DNA of 64,000 bases from Apium graveolens (Eukaryota > Streptophyta > Magnoliopsida > Apiales > Apiaceae). The notes under the pieces are model-generated. The model had not been told where the DNA came from, searched no databases, and saw only the letters and a program-made list of their open reading frames with translations. The stretch is from positions 228,298,999-228,362,998 of the forward strand of contig NC_133649.1 in assembly GCF_009905375.1 (NCBI RefSeq). The letters are read 5' to 3'. The translations under genes and the position numbers were made by a program. Below are positions 12,265-24,046 of the stretch, piece after piece (within the stretch, counting starts at the first letter, position 1; each line of letters begins with the position of its first letter).

Positions 12265-13936
12265 TTCACATAATACATCTACTTTACTACCCACTATCAC
12301 TTTTATGTGGCTAGGATTAAAGTCAAATCTGAATTTCTTTTAAAATATCTCACCTAATTAATTATATCATTTTACATAAAATTTTGTATCCAAAATATTG
12401 AGCACTCCCTATATTTTTTTTATTTCTCACTTTGATTTTTGTACGTATTTCAATGAAATTTGAACTGCTGATTAGAAATATGATTATAATTTTTTTTGTG
12501 AATTAAAATATAAGTTGTCTACTTTTATTTACAAAAAAAAAATTTTACAAATGATAATTTTAACTAAACGATCAAATCATATTGATATGTGTACAAAAAT
12601 GAGAGCGTTAAATAAAAAAAAATAGAGGGGTATATAACAATACTCCACTAATGTATACCACAAACAAAAACCTAAAACAGAAAACACCAAAACCTAGCAA
12701 CACGCCTACATACATAAAATACTCGCATATAGTCAGATTAAATACCCATATATATGTATTGCATCTTTAAAAAATAATCAATAAACTAATAGTTCATGAG
12801 CTATAGATAAAACTATAAAAGGAACTTAATTGAGAAATGTTGTAAACTCATGGTATTGCGCGGTAGGTATACTTGAGAATAATGTTTGCCTCGTACCGGA
12901 AGAAAGGGACTTCACGTAAGGCGAGGGGATATATTTGATCATTAAACAAGAAAGATTTTTGCGGCTTCATTCTGCCTTTCGTAACTTGGCCATTAAGGTT
13001 TCTGAAGATATCTGAGGCCACTTTCTTAATCCATGTTTAGTGGACAATTGCTCTACTTCACTATAATTGTATCACATTAGTTTGTGTGTTACCCAAGTCA
13101 AACTAAAGAATCGTATTGTGTCTTCTTTTAAATTCAAATCTAAAACGAATTATAAATTTAGGACAATTTTTACTATAAAGTTGCTTTTAGATTGTTTTTA
13201 CGAGTTCAGTGCAAGTGTTCTCAAAATCAGTTAACTCGGACTAGTACTCGAGTGAGTATTCAAAAATCTTAAATAAATTAATTTGGATTTAAGTGAGTAC
13301 TCGATTGATTACTCAAATGTTAAAAATGAGTATTCGTTAAATTAGCCGATTACTTAAATTTTCGGAGTCGTAATTGAATAGATGTGATTTTCGAGTTTTA
13401 TAACCCTATTTACATGTTTATTGTTCGTATACTTTCTACGTCCCATATTATATGTGTCCATATTAAAAAAAATTACGCATATATATTGGGACACTCCTAA
13501 TACACTTCTAATATATAACCTCAATATTATTACAGAAAAGTGAACCTAAGGATAACTTTAGAAAAATTCACATGACAATTAAAAGAATAACTGCTACACT
13601 GTATTTTATTAACTAACAACTAAAGCCCTATTTTTTCTGTTTATATTAAAACACGTATATATCTCATTGTACTAGGGTTTTGTATACATAAAACATGTTC
13701 TTCTTCAATTTGTGAACCATGGCTACCACTTCAGAGGAGGATAATACTCGATTTGAATTCCAATCTATACAAGACATTGATTTGAATGATAATTTAGAAG
13801 GTCTTGAGAAAATTCAGGAAGAACTGAATTATGAAGATCAGTCCTATAATTCTACAAATCAAGTACAATGTTAAAGTTTTGATCCAACAATCGTGCCACA
13901 TATAGGTATGGAATTCCTAATGAAGAGGTTGCATAT

Positions 13937-14274
13937 TGTTGGGAAATCACAGATATATATATATGCGTTTTGTTAACAAAATGTAATGTAGCTGAGAAGA
14001 CAAAACAGTATTTGTCCAACTGACGTATTTTATTTATGAAGCAACACTTACATATATAGAATTCATAAGCAAAGAAAAAACTAACTGAAAAATAGAGAAC
14101 TAAACTGACTCCTACAAACTCTCCATGACTAGAACGTTATTCCACCATTTGTCCTACTAACTAGCAACTACTTGACACCTGATCCTTTCAGCTGAAGACT
14201 CGGTCTAACCAGAGTGAATAAAACAAATAAATATAAATAAAACATAATTCAAACGTTTAGATTAAAAACCAACA
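13937..14274 (-). repeat. 3' LTR of copia-1
   Basis: 338 bases with TGTTGG/CCAACA ends, a direct repeat of 18496-18841. Relative to the minus-strand element it is the downstream LTR. The TA run near the TG end is 8 bases shorter than in the other copy. Confidence 0.95.
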
Positions 14275-14285
14275 AATTTCCCCCG
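14275..14285 (-). other. Polypurine tract of copia-1
   Basis: On the minus strand GGGGGAAATT directly precedes the 3' LTR, the usual place and composition of a plus-strand primer. Confidence 0.8.
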
Positions 14286-14295
14286 TAATCTAAAC

Positions 14296-17200
14296 TTATT
14301 CCAGCAGCTCCTTGATGCCCAGAAGTTTACGCATCCTCTCGAATTTCACCACTGCAAGAGCCTTAGTTAGAGAATCTGCTCGCTGCATGTCCGTATTCAC
14401 ATGCTTGACAATGATTTCTCCCTTTTCAACGCATTCCCGGATGAAATGATATCGTATATCTATGTGCTTGCTGCGTCCGTGAAACATAGGATTCTTAGCT
14501 AAATCGATAGCGGACTTGTTGTCCAAGTAGATTACTACAGGACTGATAAACTCACCTGTAATCTGAGCCAACAATTTTCGTAGCCAAATGGCTTGGCAGG
14601 CTGCTGCAGTAGCAGCCATAAACTCCGTTTCGCAAGATGACAGAGCCACACACTTCTGTTTTTGTGAAACCCAGGTTATCAAGCTTTCATCCAAATAAAA
14701 CACCATCCCAGTGGTACTCTTCCTATCTTCGACTTGTCCTGCCAAATCACTGTCACTATAGCCTGTCAACACATTGTTGCCACTGTTTCTTGTGTACACG
14801 AGACCATAATTCAAGGTACCCTTGATATAACGCAGGACCCTTTTTGCAGCATTAAGATGCATTACCGTAGGTGTTTCCATGTACCTGCTGATTATACCGA
14901 CAGAAAACGCGATATCTGGTCGTGTATGGACCAAGTATCGTAAACCTCCAACCAAGCTTTTAAACTGTGTTGTATCGACCAATTTCCCACCTTCATCTTT
15001 GCCAATGTTTTCTTTTGGATCCATTGGGAATTTGGTTGCGTTGCATTCACTCATGCCAGCTTTCTCCAAAATCTTTTTGGCATAATTAGTTTGCCTTAAC
15101 TCAATACATCCCTTGCTTTGTCTGACTTATATACCCAAATAATAAGAAAGCTTTCCCAGATTGCTCATCTCAAACCTCTCATTCATTCTTTTCTTGAACT
15201 CGTTTATCATTCCAACACTAGAACCGGTCACAAGTAAATCATCTACATATACTCCGACGATTAGAGTTTCCCCATTGCTTTTATTCGTGTAAACTGCATG
15301 CTCGTATGGACATCTCTCGAAACCCAGCTCTTCCAGGCAGCTATTTAGCTTTGCGTACCATGCTCGAGGCGCCTGCCTCAAACCATATAGGGCCTTCACA
15401 AGTCTGTACACTAAGTTCTCCTTTCCTGCCTTGACAAAACCTTCGGGTTGTGAAACGTAGACCTCTTCTCGAAGCTCTCCATTCAAAAATGCAGTTTTTA
15501 CATCGAGGTGATGAACCTCCCATCTGTTCTTCGCAGCAAGAGCAAGTAGTAGTCTCACAGTTTCTAGCCGAGTCACCGGGGCGAAGATTTCTTCAAAATC
15601 AACTCCCTGCTTCTGAACGTACCCTTTAGCCACGATCCTCGCCTTATATTTTTGAATTTTCCCGTCTGCATTTCTTTTAACCTTGTACACCCACTTCAAA
15701 CCAATGACCTTGTGCCCAGATGGCAATGTGGTAAGTTTCCAGGTTCCATTGCGATTGACAGCCTCTATTTCCCTTGCCATTGCCTCTCTCCAGTTCTGCT
15801 CCTTTTCAGCTTCTTTGTAATTTACAGGTTCGTCCACCCCCATGAGAAACAGCTCTTCGTCTTCAAGAACAACTTCTTCCGTATTAGCATAAATGTCATC
15901 AAGTGATCTGAGATTCCTTGGTTCGCTGCTCGTGTCAGAGTCTGTCATTGATGCTATGGAGCTTGAGTGTTGAGTCGATTCTCGAGAGTCCATTGAGTCT
16001 GCATTTGTGGATTCTGAATGAGATTCATTTTCACTCTCAGACTCGAACACCATATCTGAACCAGCTCCAGAAGTGTTTTCCTCCACTGTAGGTGCACTTC
16101 CTCCAAATACCGTGAATGTTCTAGTCTCAACTGTTTCTGGATATGCATCGGACTCCCATGACCAACGTTTCTTTTCATCGAATGTTACATTTCTACTAAC
16201 ATGTACCACTTTGTTTACAGGGTCGTACAACCTGTAAGCTTTGGTACCAGATTCCTTTCCAAGATAAATTACTGGCTTGCTGCGATCTCCTAGTTTCTTC
16301 ACCTGAACACTTGGTAACTTCATGTAACCCAGGCAGCCAAAAACACGCAAATGCTCAATATTGGGCTTCACTTTTGACCAAGCTTCGTACGGAGTTACAT
16401 CAGACACTGCTCTCGTAGGCAATCGATTCAAAATGTAAATTGAATGCCGAATGGCTTCACCCCAAAAGTGATTTGGCAGTTGTGCTTCCTTCAATAAGCT
16501 ACGGGCCATCTCCACCATTGTTCTGTTTCTTCTTTCCACGATGCCATTTTGTTGCGGCGAGTATGGGGCGGTGTATTGTCTCTCGATGCCTTCCTCTTCA
16601 CAATAATTCACAAATTCTTTTGAACAGAACTCACCTCCTCTATCTGTTCTAAATGCTCTGATCTTTCTCTCCGGACAATTTTCAACTTTTGCTCTGAATT
16701 TCTTGAAGACTGAAAAGGCTTCATCTTTTGATTTCAGAAAGTAAGCCCACATGACTCTGCTAAAATCATCAACCAACAAAAATATATATTTGTTACCTGC
16801 AGTCGTAGTTGGCGAGATGGGACCACATAAATCTCCATAAATCAACTCCAGCTCCTTCTTTGTGTTGTAATTTGACTGTGACGGAAAGCTTTTCCTGGCC
16901 TGTTTTGACATAAGACACCCTGCACACACATCCTTGAGGAAACATAGCTTTGGCAACCCATGCACCATCTTCATGTTCTCCATCAGCTTTAAGGCCTTGA
17001 AGTTTACATGTCCCAATCGAGAATGCCACAGCCAGGTGTCTTCTTCCGCTTTTGACAACATACAATGTGATTCATCGTCTTCTAGAATGATTTTGTACAA
17101 CCTGTTTTGAGTTCTTTTCACTTTCATAAGTAGAGTTCTACATGCGTCACGTACCCACAAGTAATCCCCACTAATTGTCACCTTGTTCCCTTCCTCTGCT

Positions 17201-18456
17201 AACTGCCCAATGCTGATTATGTTACTGCAGAGGGATGGGATGTAGTACACGTGATGTAGGGTTCGTTCCTCTCCAGTTTTTCCTCTGACCACCACTGATC
17301 CTCTTCCCTTGATGTGGACAACCGATCCGTCTCCGAACTTGACTTGTCCAGTTACCTTCTCGTCCAGTACCCTGAATTTCGAACGTTGACCCGTCATGTG
17401 ATTACTAGCTCCGTTGTCCAGGTACCATAGGTTGGACTTCATCTTATTTCTTTCGGCTTCTTGACTCAATTTTGGAGACACTCTTTCCTCGGTTATGAGA
17501 ACCACCTTCTCATTTTCATCCTCAAGTTTATTCAATAACAGTGCAGGTTCATCATCGGGAAGTTGTGCTATGTTAACCTCTTCCTTGTTGTCCCTGTCTC
17601 GTTTTGGTCTCCTGCAATCTGCTGCAAAATGCCCGAGTAGGTTGCAGTTAAAACATCTTGCACGACTCCTGTCCCTTATACCTCGATTATTATCTCTTGC
17701 TCGCACCTTTTGATCGAGTCCACCCCGATTCGAGCGTTTGTTCCATTCATCACGAGTGAGCAACAATTTGCTCTCCTCCTTTTCTTTCTTCATCCATTCC
17801 TCTTCCGTAAGAAGCAACTGACTTCCATTTCCTTCACTTGGTCCTCGCATCCTCTCCTCATGAGCCTTCAAAGAACCAACAGTTTCTTCGAAAGTCATTA
17901 TTTCCAGATTTCCGAACTGCTCAATTGTGGAAGCAATCTGCAAGAATTTCGGAGGTACAGCTCTTAATAATTTCTTTACCACGTATGACTCAGCAACAAC
18001 TTCTCCCAATGCACGAATGTTTGTCACCAAGGCTGTGATTTTCAAACAAAAATCGTCTAAAGAATCTGTATCTTTCATGTTAATTGATTCGAATTCCGCC
18101 TTGAGGGTCTGAACTTTTGCACTTTTGACACGTTCAGCACCTTGGCTCATTACTTTAATTGCTTCCCACGCTGCTTTGGCAGTTTCCTTATCTGCAAGCG
18201 ATAAAAGAATGTCTTCTGGAATGCTTTGATAGATAGCAGCCAAGGCGAGCTTGTCTATCTTTTCTTCTACCACCCCATTGGGATCCTTGGGTTCCACTGC
18301 ATCCCAGACGCCATGGGCCTACATGTACACCTTCATCTTCATCGCCCATGCTGTATAATTCGTTCTCGTCAACATGGGATAATTCAAACTCACTGTACCG
18401 TCTTTGTTTCTTCCTGGCTCCATTGTTGTTGTTGTCTTTGGCATATATTTGGGCAT
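14296..18456 (-). pseudogene. copia-1 gag-pol polyprotein with two in-frame stops
   Basis: One frame of 1387 codons runs from an ATG at 18456 to a stop at 14296. In order it holds a UBN2-type gag with a zinc knuckle ([14 protein letters not shown]), aspartic protease ([10 protein letters not shown]), an integrase HHCC zinc domain and catalytic core ([27 protein letters not shown]), RVT_2 reverse transcriptase (YVDDLLVTG) and RNase H (SSCETEFMAA, RSKHIDIRYHFIRE). Two stops interrupt it: TAG at 18321-18319, about 45 codons in, and TAA at 15129-15127, between RT and RNase H. No frameshift was seen. The family normally makes a single polyprotein processed inside virus-like particles. Whether the stops predate the last jump cannot be told from one copy. 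Confidence 0.93.
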
Positions 18457-18480
18457 CAGCCACTCAATCAATTTACTAAT

Positions 18481-18492
18481 GCTCTGATACCA
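18481..18492 (-). other. Primer-binding site of copia-1 (tRNA-iMet)
   Basis: TGGTATCAGAGC on the minus strand, three bases inside the 5' LTR, is complementary to the 3' end of plant initiator-Met tRNA, the usual copia primer. Confidence 0.93.
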
Positions 18493-18495
18493 GAT

Positions 18496-18841
18496 TGTTG
18501 GGAAATCACAGATATATATATATATATATATGCGTTTTGTTAACAAAATGTAATGTAGCTGAGAAGACAAAACAGTATTTGTCCAACTGACGTATTTTAT
18601 TTATGAAGCAACACTTACATATATAGAATTCATAAGCAAAGAAAAAACTAACTGAAAAATAGAGAACTAAACTGACTCCTACAAACTCTCCATGACTAGA
18701 ACGTTATTCCACCATTTGTCCTACTAACTAGCAACTACTTGACACCTGATCCTTTCAGCTGAAGACTCGGTCTAACCAGAGTGAATAAAACAAATAAATA
18801 TAAATAAAACATAATTCAAACGTTTAGATTAAAAACCAACA
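18496..18841 (-). repeat. 5' LTR of copia-1
   Basis: 346 bases with TGTTGG/CCAACA ends, matching 13937-14274 except for a longer TA run. Being upstream on the minus strand, it holds the element's promoter. Confidence 0.95.
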
Positions 18842-19230
18842 CATATGTTTTTTTAGGAATTTCACATACGAAAAGGATTTGCTACCTGTAATCTTATAAG
18901 TCTAGGAGCCGTGGTGATTTAAGCAAAACAAATATTTGTCTGCAATAAAGAAGGTTTTAGAACACCTGATTAGTGAGATGATGGTAAAGAAGTTAAACAT
19001 CGTCGTAATATAAGAGAAGAGTGTAAGGCACACATGATGGTTCATCGAACTCTAAAATGACACTGGTATATTTCTCATTTTTCAGACACACACTCATGCA
19101 ATGATATGTTCTCCAAAGAAAAAGTCACGCTTGCGATCTAACAAAAGACCAATAAAGAGAAATACACTAAAACTGCTATATATGAATATCATAGTTGTAG
19201 TATTTGACCATCAAAAATTGCACGTTTGGT

Positions 19231-20640
19231 AAATGTTAGTAGTCTTAGTTCTTTTATAATTACTCCGCAACAAATTTCTGATAATTTGAAGATAAGTAGA
19301 AGGAGTTACATGGGTAAAGAGTGCATGTGTTAGAAAAACTTATGTAAAGGCAAGTTCGGGATCCTCAGTTCTATTATGCAACTGAATTCATAAAAATCAG
19401 GTTTGTAGAAGAATCTTTTGGGCAGAAGGAATAGCTAGAAATTGATATATGTTATGTAACCATATTGTAGTAGTTCTGTTTGATGTTACATATAGGAAGA
19501 TTGTGATTTTAAATAAAAAAAAACTTAAATTTGATAGATAATCTATATTTCATAATCGAGTAGTAAAATTAAAAAAAAAACTTTTCCTTTAAAATAAAAT
19601 TTAAATATTTTAAGAATTTGAAAAAAATGTTATTTGATGTGATACTAGTTTACAATTTGAGGCATCACTGTTTAGTGCCGAGGGAGGGAGCTATGTTTGT
19701 AGTTGACAGTGTCATGTGCATTATAAATGTAACACGTAAGCTGCCATGTGGGAGTCAAAGAGTTAGTCAATATGTCTCCTTAATCTTAACGGTGCTGTCA
19801 TTATTTACTATTTATGTATAAATCGAGTCCCTGATAATTAAAGTAATTTTTTGATATATGTCTATCACTCTAATGATCATTTTGAGATAAATTCAAAAGA
19901 TATGATCATAGTTTTGAAAAATCATCCTAAAATTTAAGAGATGGATAAAAAAATATGAGACAATTTCTTTTTCTAGAAGGGATATGTATATTGGGATCAA
20001 GGTAGTATTAATTTATTTGAACATAGTTTTCAGCCTAAAAAAGTTGAAGAGCCAGCTGTACTCGTTAATAATGTATGCTTCGACGCAAATTAAATCATTT
20101 TTAACCAGAAATTGTTTTTTACATAATTCATTTTTCTTAATATTTATGTTTTATAAATATAATATATGACTAGTGCTCTGAATACTTATTATGATTATTA
20201 CTACTACTTTTTTAAATACTCATTTTCCCAAAATAAAACGAGTTGAATTGATTGTCGATTTCTTAAACTCTAAATTTTATTATTTTTCCTAACACATCAA
20301 AAATTGGCATTCCATAAAATAGTGTTCCAACTTCATTTGTGATCCCAATGTTGTATAAAAAATTGTTTATTTAATAAACTTCTATTATGCATTTTTTATT
20401 GAATTAATGCAGTTGGCATTTTAGGGTATTAAACATTGGAGTATTTTTTAAAAGAAGGATACTAAAAATAATATGGAAGAGAGAGAATATAAAATATAAT
20501 ATTTTTGATTATGTGACAAAGTTGGCACCCCTTAAAGGGTGCTAACCATTGGAGATGCTCTTAAAATCCGATTGTTTTGAACTTCTTTGCTTGTTTTGAA
20601 CTTCTCTGCTTGTAAAATCCGATTGTACAAATTGTCTACT
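19231..20640. other. AT-rich spacer, no gene seen
   Basis: No credible coding region was found. Near 20545 the phrase CCATTGGAGATGCTCTTA resembles a terminal motif common in plant MITEs, but no matching left end was found. Confidence 0.5.
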
Positions 20641-21483
20641 TTTGGTCTATACAGTTTTATATACTGAATAGAGAGAGGGGGAGAGAGAGAAATTGATAAA
20701 AATGATATATTGAAAACTTAACCTGTAAGATACAACTGTCTATCTTCTATACTACAAAGTCTACCTCTAATATTATGACATGTTTACATGTTGACTCAGT
20801 TGACTGTAACTACCTCAATTAACTAAAAGCCAAAAATAGCTTACTTTGTATAGATGATGTATTTTGATAAAATATGTCTTTAGCCTCCCCTTGAACATAC
20901 ATTTTGCTGCAAAAATTGGTTGTGCTTTATTATCCTCCCCATAAATTGAATACTCATCTGGGAAAGACAGACCCAATTTGTGAGCAAACTTCTAGTGTAG
21001 AACCTTGCCTAATCCTTTGGTCAAGATTTCAGCCAAATTGTCTTTAGTAAGGATTTGAGTAACACTAATCCGGCCTGAAGCAACCTTCTCTCTGATAGAA
21101 TAAACATCAAGTTCAATATGTTTGGTTTTTGCATGATAAACAGGATTAGCAGTTAGATCAATAGCTGCCTTACTGTCAAAAAATATATCAATAGGAATAG
21201 AAATGGGAACTTGCAATTCTTTTAGAAGATTGATAATTCACAAAACCTCACAGGATACATCTGTAAGAGCCCTGTATTCTGCTTTAACAAAACTTCAGGA
21301 TATCACATGTTGCTTCTTAGATCTCCAAGAAACTGCAGCTGGTCCTAAATTAAGGCAATAAGCACCAATAGATCTTATGTCATTAGGTTTACCAGCCCAA
21401 TTACTATAAGTATAAACCTTTATATGCAAGTCATTGTTTGATGGAAAAAACAATCTGTGACCCATTGTATATTTTAAGTATCT
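20641..21483 (-). pseudogene. Truncated Ty1/copia remnant (RNase H end plus probable LTR)
   Basis: On the minus strand, 21483-20992 encodes pieces of copia RNase H: YRYLKYTMGH, then SWRSKKQHVIS, then FFDSKAAIDLTANPVYHAKTKHIE, ending ILTKGLGK. Frames are shifted and reverse transcriptase is absent. A purine tract (AATTTATGGGGAGGA, about 20947-20933) follows, so 20932 down to about 20641 is probably a decayed 3' LTR. The upstream part is cut exactly where the repeat at 21484 starts. It is unlike copia-1 and elements A-C, so it is another lineage. Confidence 0.7.
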
Positions 21484-23262
21484 GTAACGCCCCAAATTTC
21501 GGGATCAGGGATTTGGGTCGTCACGCATTCTTTCAATCATGTATAACATGTATTAACTTAATAATCCAATAATTCCATATCATAGACCCCCAATATCATA
21601 CATACACAAGTTATAGCCTTAGAAACGATGTACAACAAGTATCATCGATTATTTACAACTCAAATGTACTTTGCAGGATCTCAAACAATTATTCGTAACC
21701 TCTACATGAAGTTACAATAATTACTACTAATATTTTATACCTATTTGAATGATATAGCCCACCTTAAACTCAACTTCCAGTAGTTACGGAAAATTTTTAC
21801 GTCTTCCATGCTTCCTCACCAACATACTGATTATCTGTTGTATTGTGACATTTAAAAGAAAGTAAGAGTGAGCAATGATGCTCAGCAATGATATAAAACC
21901 ATTTGAAAAATGACTATTAAAGTAAAATAATGCTTCCATACTTTATTGTATAATAGGAAGATTGAAATCTCGGTGGTATACACCTTTTTCTCTTTGAATC
22001 AAATCAGATATTTATGTATATCAAAATATCTTGACAATGCTCTCGATATTATTATATGCTCAGGAGAACAGCTTTCGTGGTGATCTACACCTTCTCATTT
22101 TAATTCACATCGAAATTTATTTATTTCAAAATATCATGCTAATAGTCTCGGTAACTCAGCACCTTGACTTTAGCTATAGTATTGCATAACAATTCCAAAG
22201 TGGAAGAATAGGACATTCACCAGAGCCCCTATTATACGATGACCAGTCGTATAGCAGAATGTTATTATACGGTTCTCTACATGTAGAATGTCGATTCCCT
22301 TTGTTATCGGTTATCACCCTGACTGCATTCGGGCTTTTTCTATGCCCATCCCTCTCAGGTACACACTTTGTGTCCATCCCTCTCAGGACAAGATTTTGCG
22401 TCCATCCCACTCAGGTACGTATACTCTATATGTCCATCGGCATTTATGGTACCTTCTCATGCGGTGGTAAATATTAGTCTCCTCAGTCCACAAAGTACTA
22501 AGTCCACCCCTCCCTTGTCCTTGAAGAATCCTATTATATATCTGAAACTTGAACTATATTGAAGTTCCCCAAGCGTTTTACTTATTGATAAGCAAACCTC
22601 ATCTCATATATGTATATATGTACTTCCGAGAATTTTTTGAGGAAGTACTAAGATAATGTGAGTTAACCGTTGTAAACAGATAAATAATTAAGGGGGAGTT
22701 TCTTTTGACACTATAGTCAAAATATTTAAATAATATCGAAATAATATTTTTTGAATTTCGGATAATATTAACATAACTTTCTGAGATGCGGAAAATATTT
22801 AAAATAAGAATTATGATTTTTAAATCATCTAAAATCATTAAATAAATATGTAATAATTAAATAATAATTATTAAATAATTAAACCTCAAATAATCTATTT
22901 TTAAATGAATATTTAAAATAGTAATCCTCAACTGATTTATCTTTAAGTAATTAAATTAAATCTTAGATAATTATTAAATATTTGAAATTAATAATTAAGT
23001 AATCGCCAAAGTATACTTCTTCTTTTAAATGAATATTTGAAATAATATTCATTGCTTAATTAAATAATATAAGTTAAGGGAATAAGATCATTGAAAATCA
23101 TTTTAATAAAAATTTGAGCTATTTAATAATTCGTAAGATGACATCGAGTCTCTTGGAATAAAATAGATACAGACTTTATTCATCCCAAACATCTCCAGAA
23201 TACTTTCAGGTTTTTAAATGATACATACCAACTGACTCTTGTTCTACAATATTGTAAGGATA
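21484..23262 (+). repeat. Gypsy-like non-coding LTR fragment
   Basis: It starts TGTAACGCCCCAAATTTCGG and continues with GTCACG and a CAAGTTATAGCC block. The same order appears at 44465-45000 (TATAACACCC, GTCACGAG, CAAGTTATAGTC), so the two are relatives in the same orientation. A TGTAACRCCC start is common for plant Ty3/gypsy LTRs. No coding domain was found; right boundary and superfamily are uncertain. Confidence 0.45.
22343..22440 (+). repeat. Imperfect ~29-base tandem repeat
   Basis: Three to four units share CCATCCCTCTCAGG or a near variant (starts near 22343, 22371, 22401, 22431). It lies inside the gypsy-like repeat. Confidence 0.8.
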
Positions 23263-24046
23263 TGTTGTAGACTTGATGATAACTTACCAAAACACTATAT
23301 GTAAATAAGTTAAATGATTTTGTAGCTTTGAACGGATGACCACATTATTTATCCGTTGAAAGAGTAGCTTATATGAATAAGTTTGTAGCACATTCTGTAT
23401 ACTAGAATAGTTGTGGGAATTTGGAGTTTTAGTTATTTCTAAGTCATGTTAACTGCTAGTAAGATATACAAAATAGGAGGGTTAATTATAAATATAAAAT
23501 TCTTTGTAATTTTTTATAAATGAAAGAGTATCAACTCCTATGGAAACAACTTCAACTGCTAATCTACAAAGCTTTAACGGATGAGATAGTCAAGTTTCAA
23601 CGGATGAGCCAGTCAATTTTCAACGGATAACAGATGAAGCTTCAACGGATAACTCTTATGAAGCCTCAATGGCTTATGAACCAAAATAGTAGTTGAAAGG
23701 GACTTGACAGTGACTTAATAGTCACATGGGTTGATTGTATACAAAAGAAATGTGGCAGCCTGAAGTCAGGATTTAGAAGAAAATGAAGCATTTCCATTTT
23801 CATGTAAATGAGGGATGTTCAAAGATGTTGTATCTAACTGGATTGTATTGGATAGAGAAATGAAGAAACATGTTATTGGACCTAGTTGTTAGGTTGTAAG
23901 TTTTTTCTTATTTTACATGTATTTTGATTTAGAACAAAAAAGCAAGCAAGTTGTATTTATAGACTCTTAAGTTCCATGTTCTTAAACACTTGTGAGCAGT
24001 TGTATGTATTCTTGTAAGCAGCTGTGTGTAATCTTGCAGTTATGGT
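23263..24046 (+). repeat. Truncated plus-strand LTR, probably the 5' LTR of element B
   Basis: It starts TGTAAGGATATGTTG and can be followed in parallel with the reverse complement of element A's LTR (blocks GACTTGATGATAA, TATCCGTTGAAAGAGTA, AATGTGGCAGCCT, GTAAGCAGCTGTGTG). Repeated TCAACGGAT words occur in both. It breaks off near 24046, before its 3' end, against element A's LTR in inverted orientation. Its orientation equals that of element B, so it is most simply B's 5' LTR with the end, PBS and gag start deleted. Confidence 0.7.

Larger units (their letters stand above)
9929..13718. other. AT-rich spacer, no gene seen
   Basis: About 3.8 kb of very AT-rich DNA with no credible ORF. It contains an (ATTT)n microsatellite and a Helitron-like 3' terminus, listed separately. 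A possible decayed Stowaway end (CTACGTCCCATATTATATGT) lies near 13437. Confidence 0.55.
13937..18841 (-). mobile_element. Young full-length Ty1/copia LTR retrotransposon (copia-1)
   Basis: Two LTRs begin TGTTGG and end CCAACA, and CATAT is duplicated on both sides (13932-13936, 18842-18846). By eye the LTRs match except for length of an internal TA run (338 versus 346 bases). PBS and PPT are present. The interior is one gag-pol frame of copia order: gag, protease, integrase, reverse transcriptase, RNase H. LTR identity indicates very recent insertion. It sits inside a FAR1-like pseudogene. Two in-frame stops make it non-autonomous as read. Confidence 0.95.
13719..19230 (+). pseudogene. FAR1-related (FRS) pseudogene, split by a copia element
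   Basis: Leaving out the insertion 13937-18841 and one copy of the CATAT duplication, the flanks read through as one decayed gene. Before the insertion an ATG at 13719 opens an acidic N-terminus (MATTSEEDNTRFEF), a stop, then FDPTIVPHIGMEF and a stretch like the start of a FAR1 DNA-binding domain. After it, fragments in changing frames read NFTYEKDLL, VCNKEGFR, REECKAHMMVH and HWYISHF, the order expected for the FAR1 WRKY-like zinc-finger domain. FAR1/FRS proteins are MULE-transposase-derived nuclear transcription factors of phytochrome A signalling. Several stops and frameshifts lie on both sides, so decay probably began before the insertion. The MULE transposase and SWIM parts were not seen. 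Confidence 0.6.

Noticed and set aside
13430..13500. Stowaway-like left end (CTACGTCCCATATTATATGT)
   Set aside because: No matching right terminus was found within about 500 bases.
15652..15906. ORFs antisense to copia-1 pol and to element A, such as 15652-15906 and 26588-26830
   Set aside because: They are shadows of retrotransposon coding on the other strand with no motif of their own.
20400..20570. MITE suggested by CCATTGGAGATGCTCTTA
   Set aside because: Only one end resembles a terminal repeat; no inverted partner or target duplication was found.
22343..22440. CRISPR-like repeat array
   Set aside because: The units are imperfect tandem copies without unique spacers, in plant nuclear DNA.
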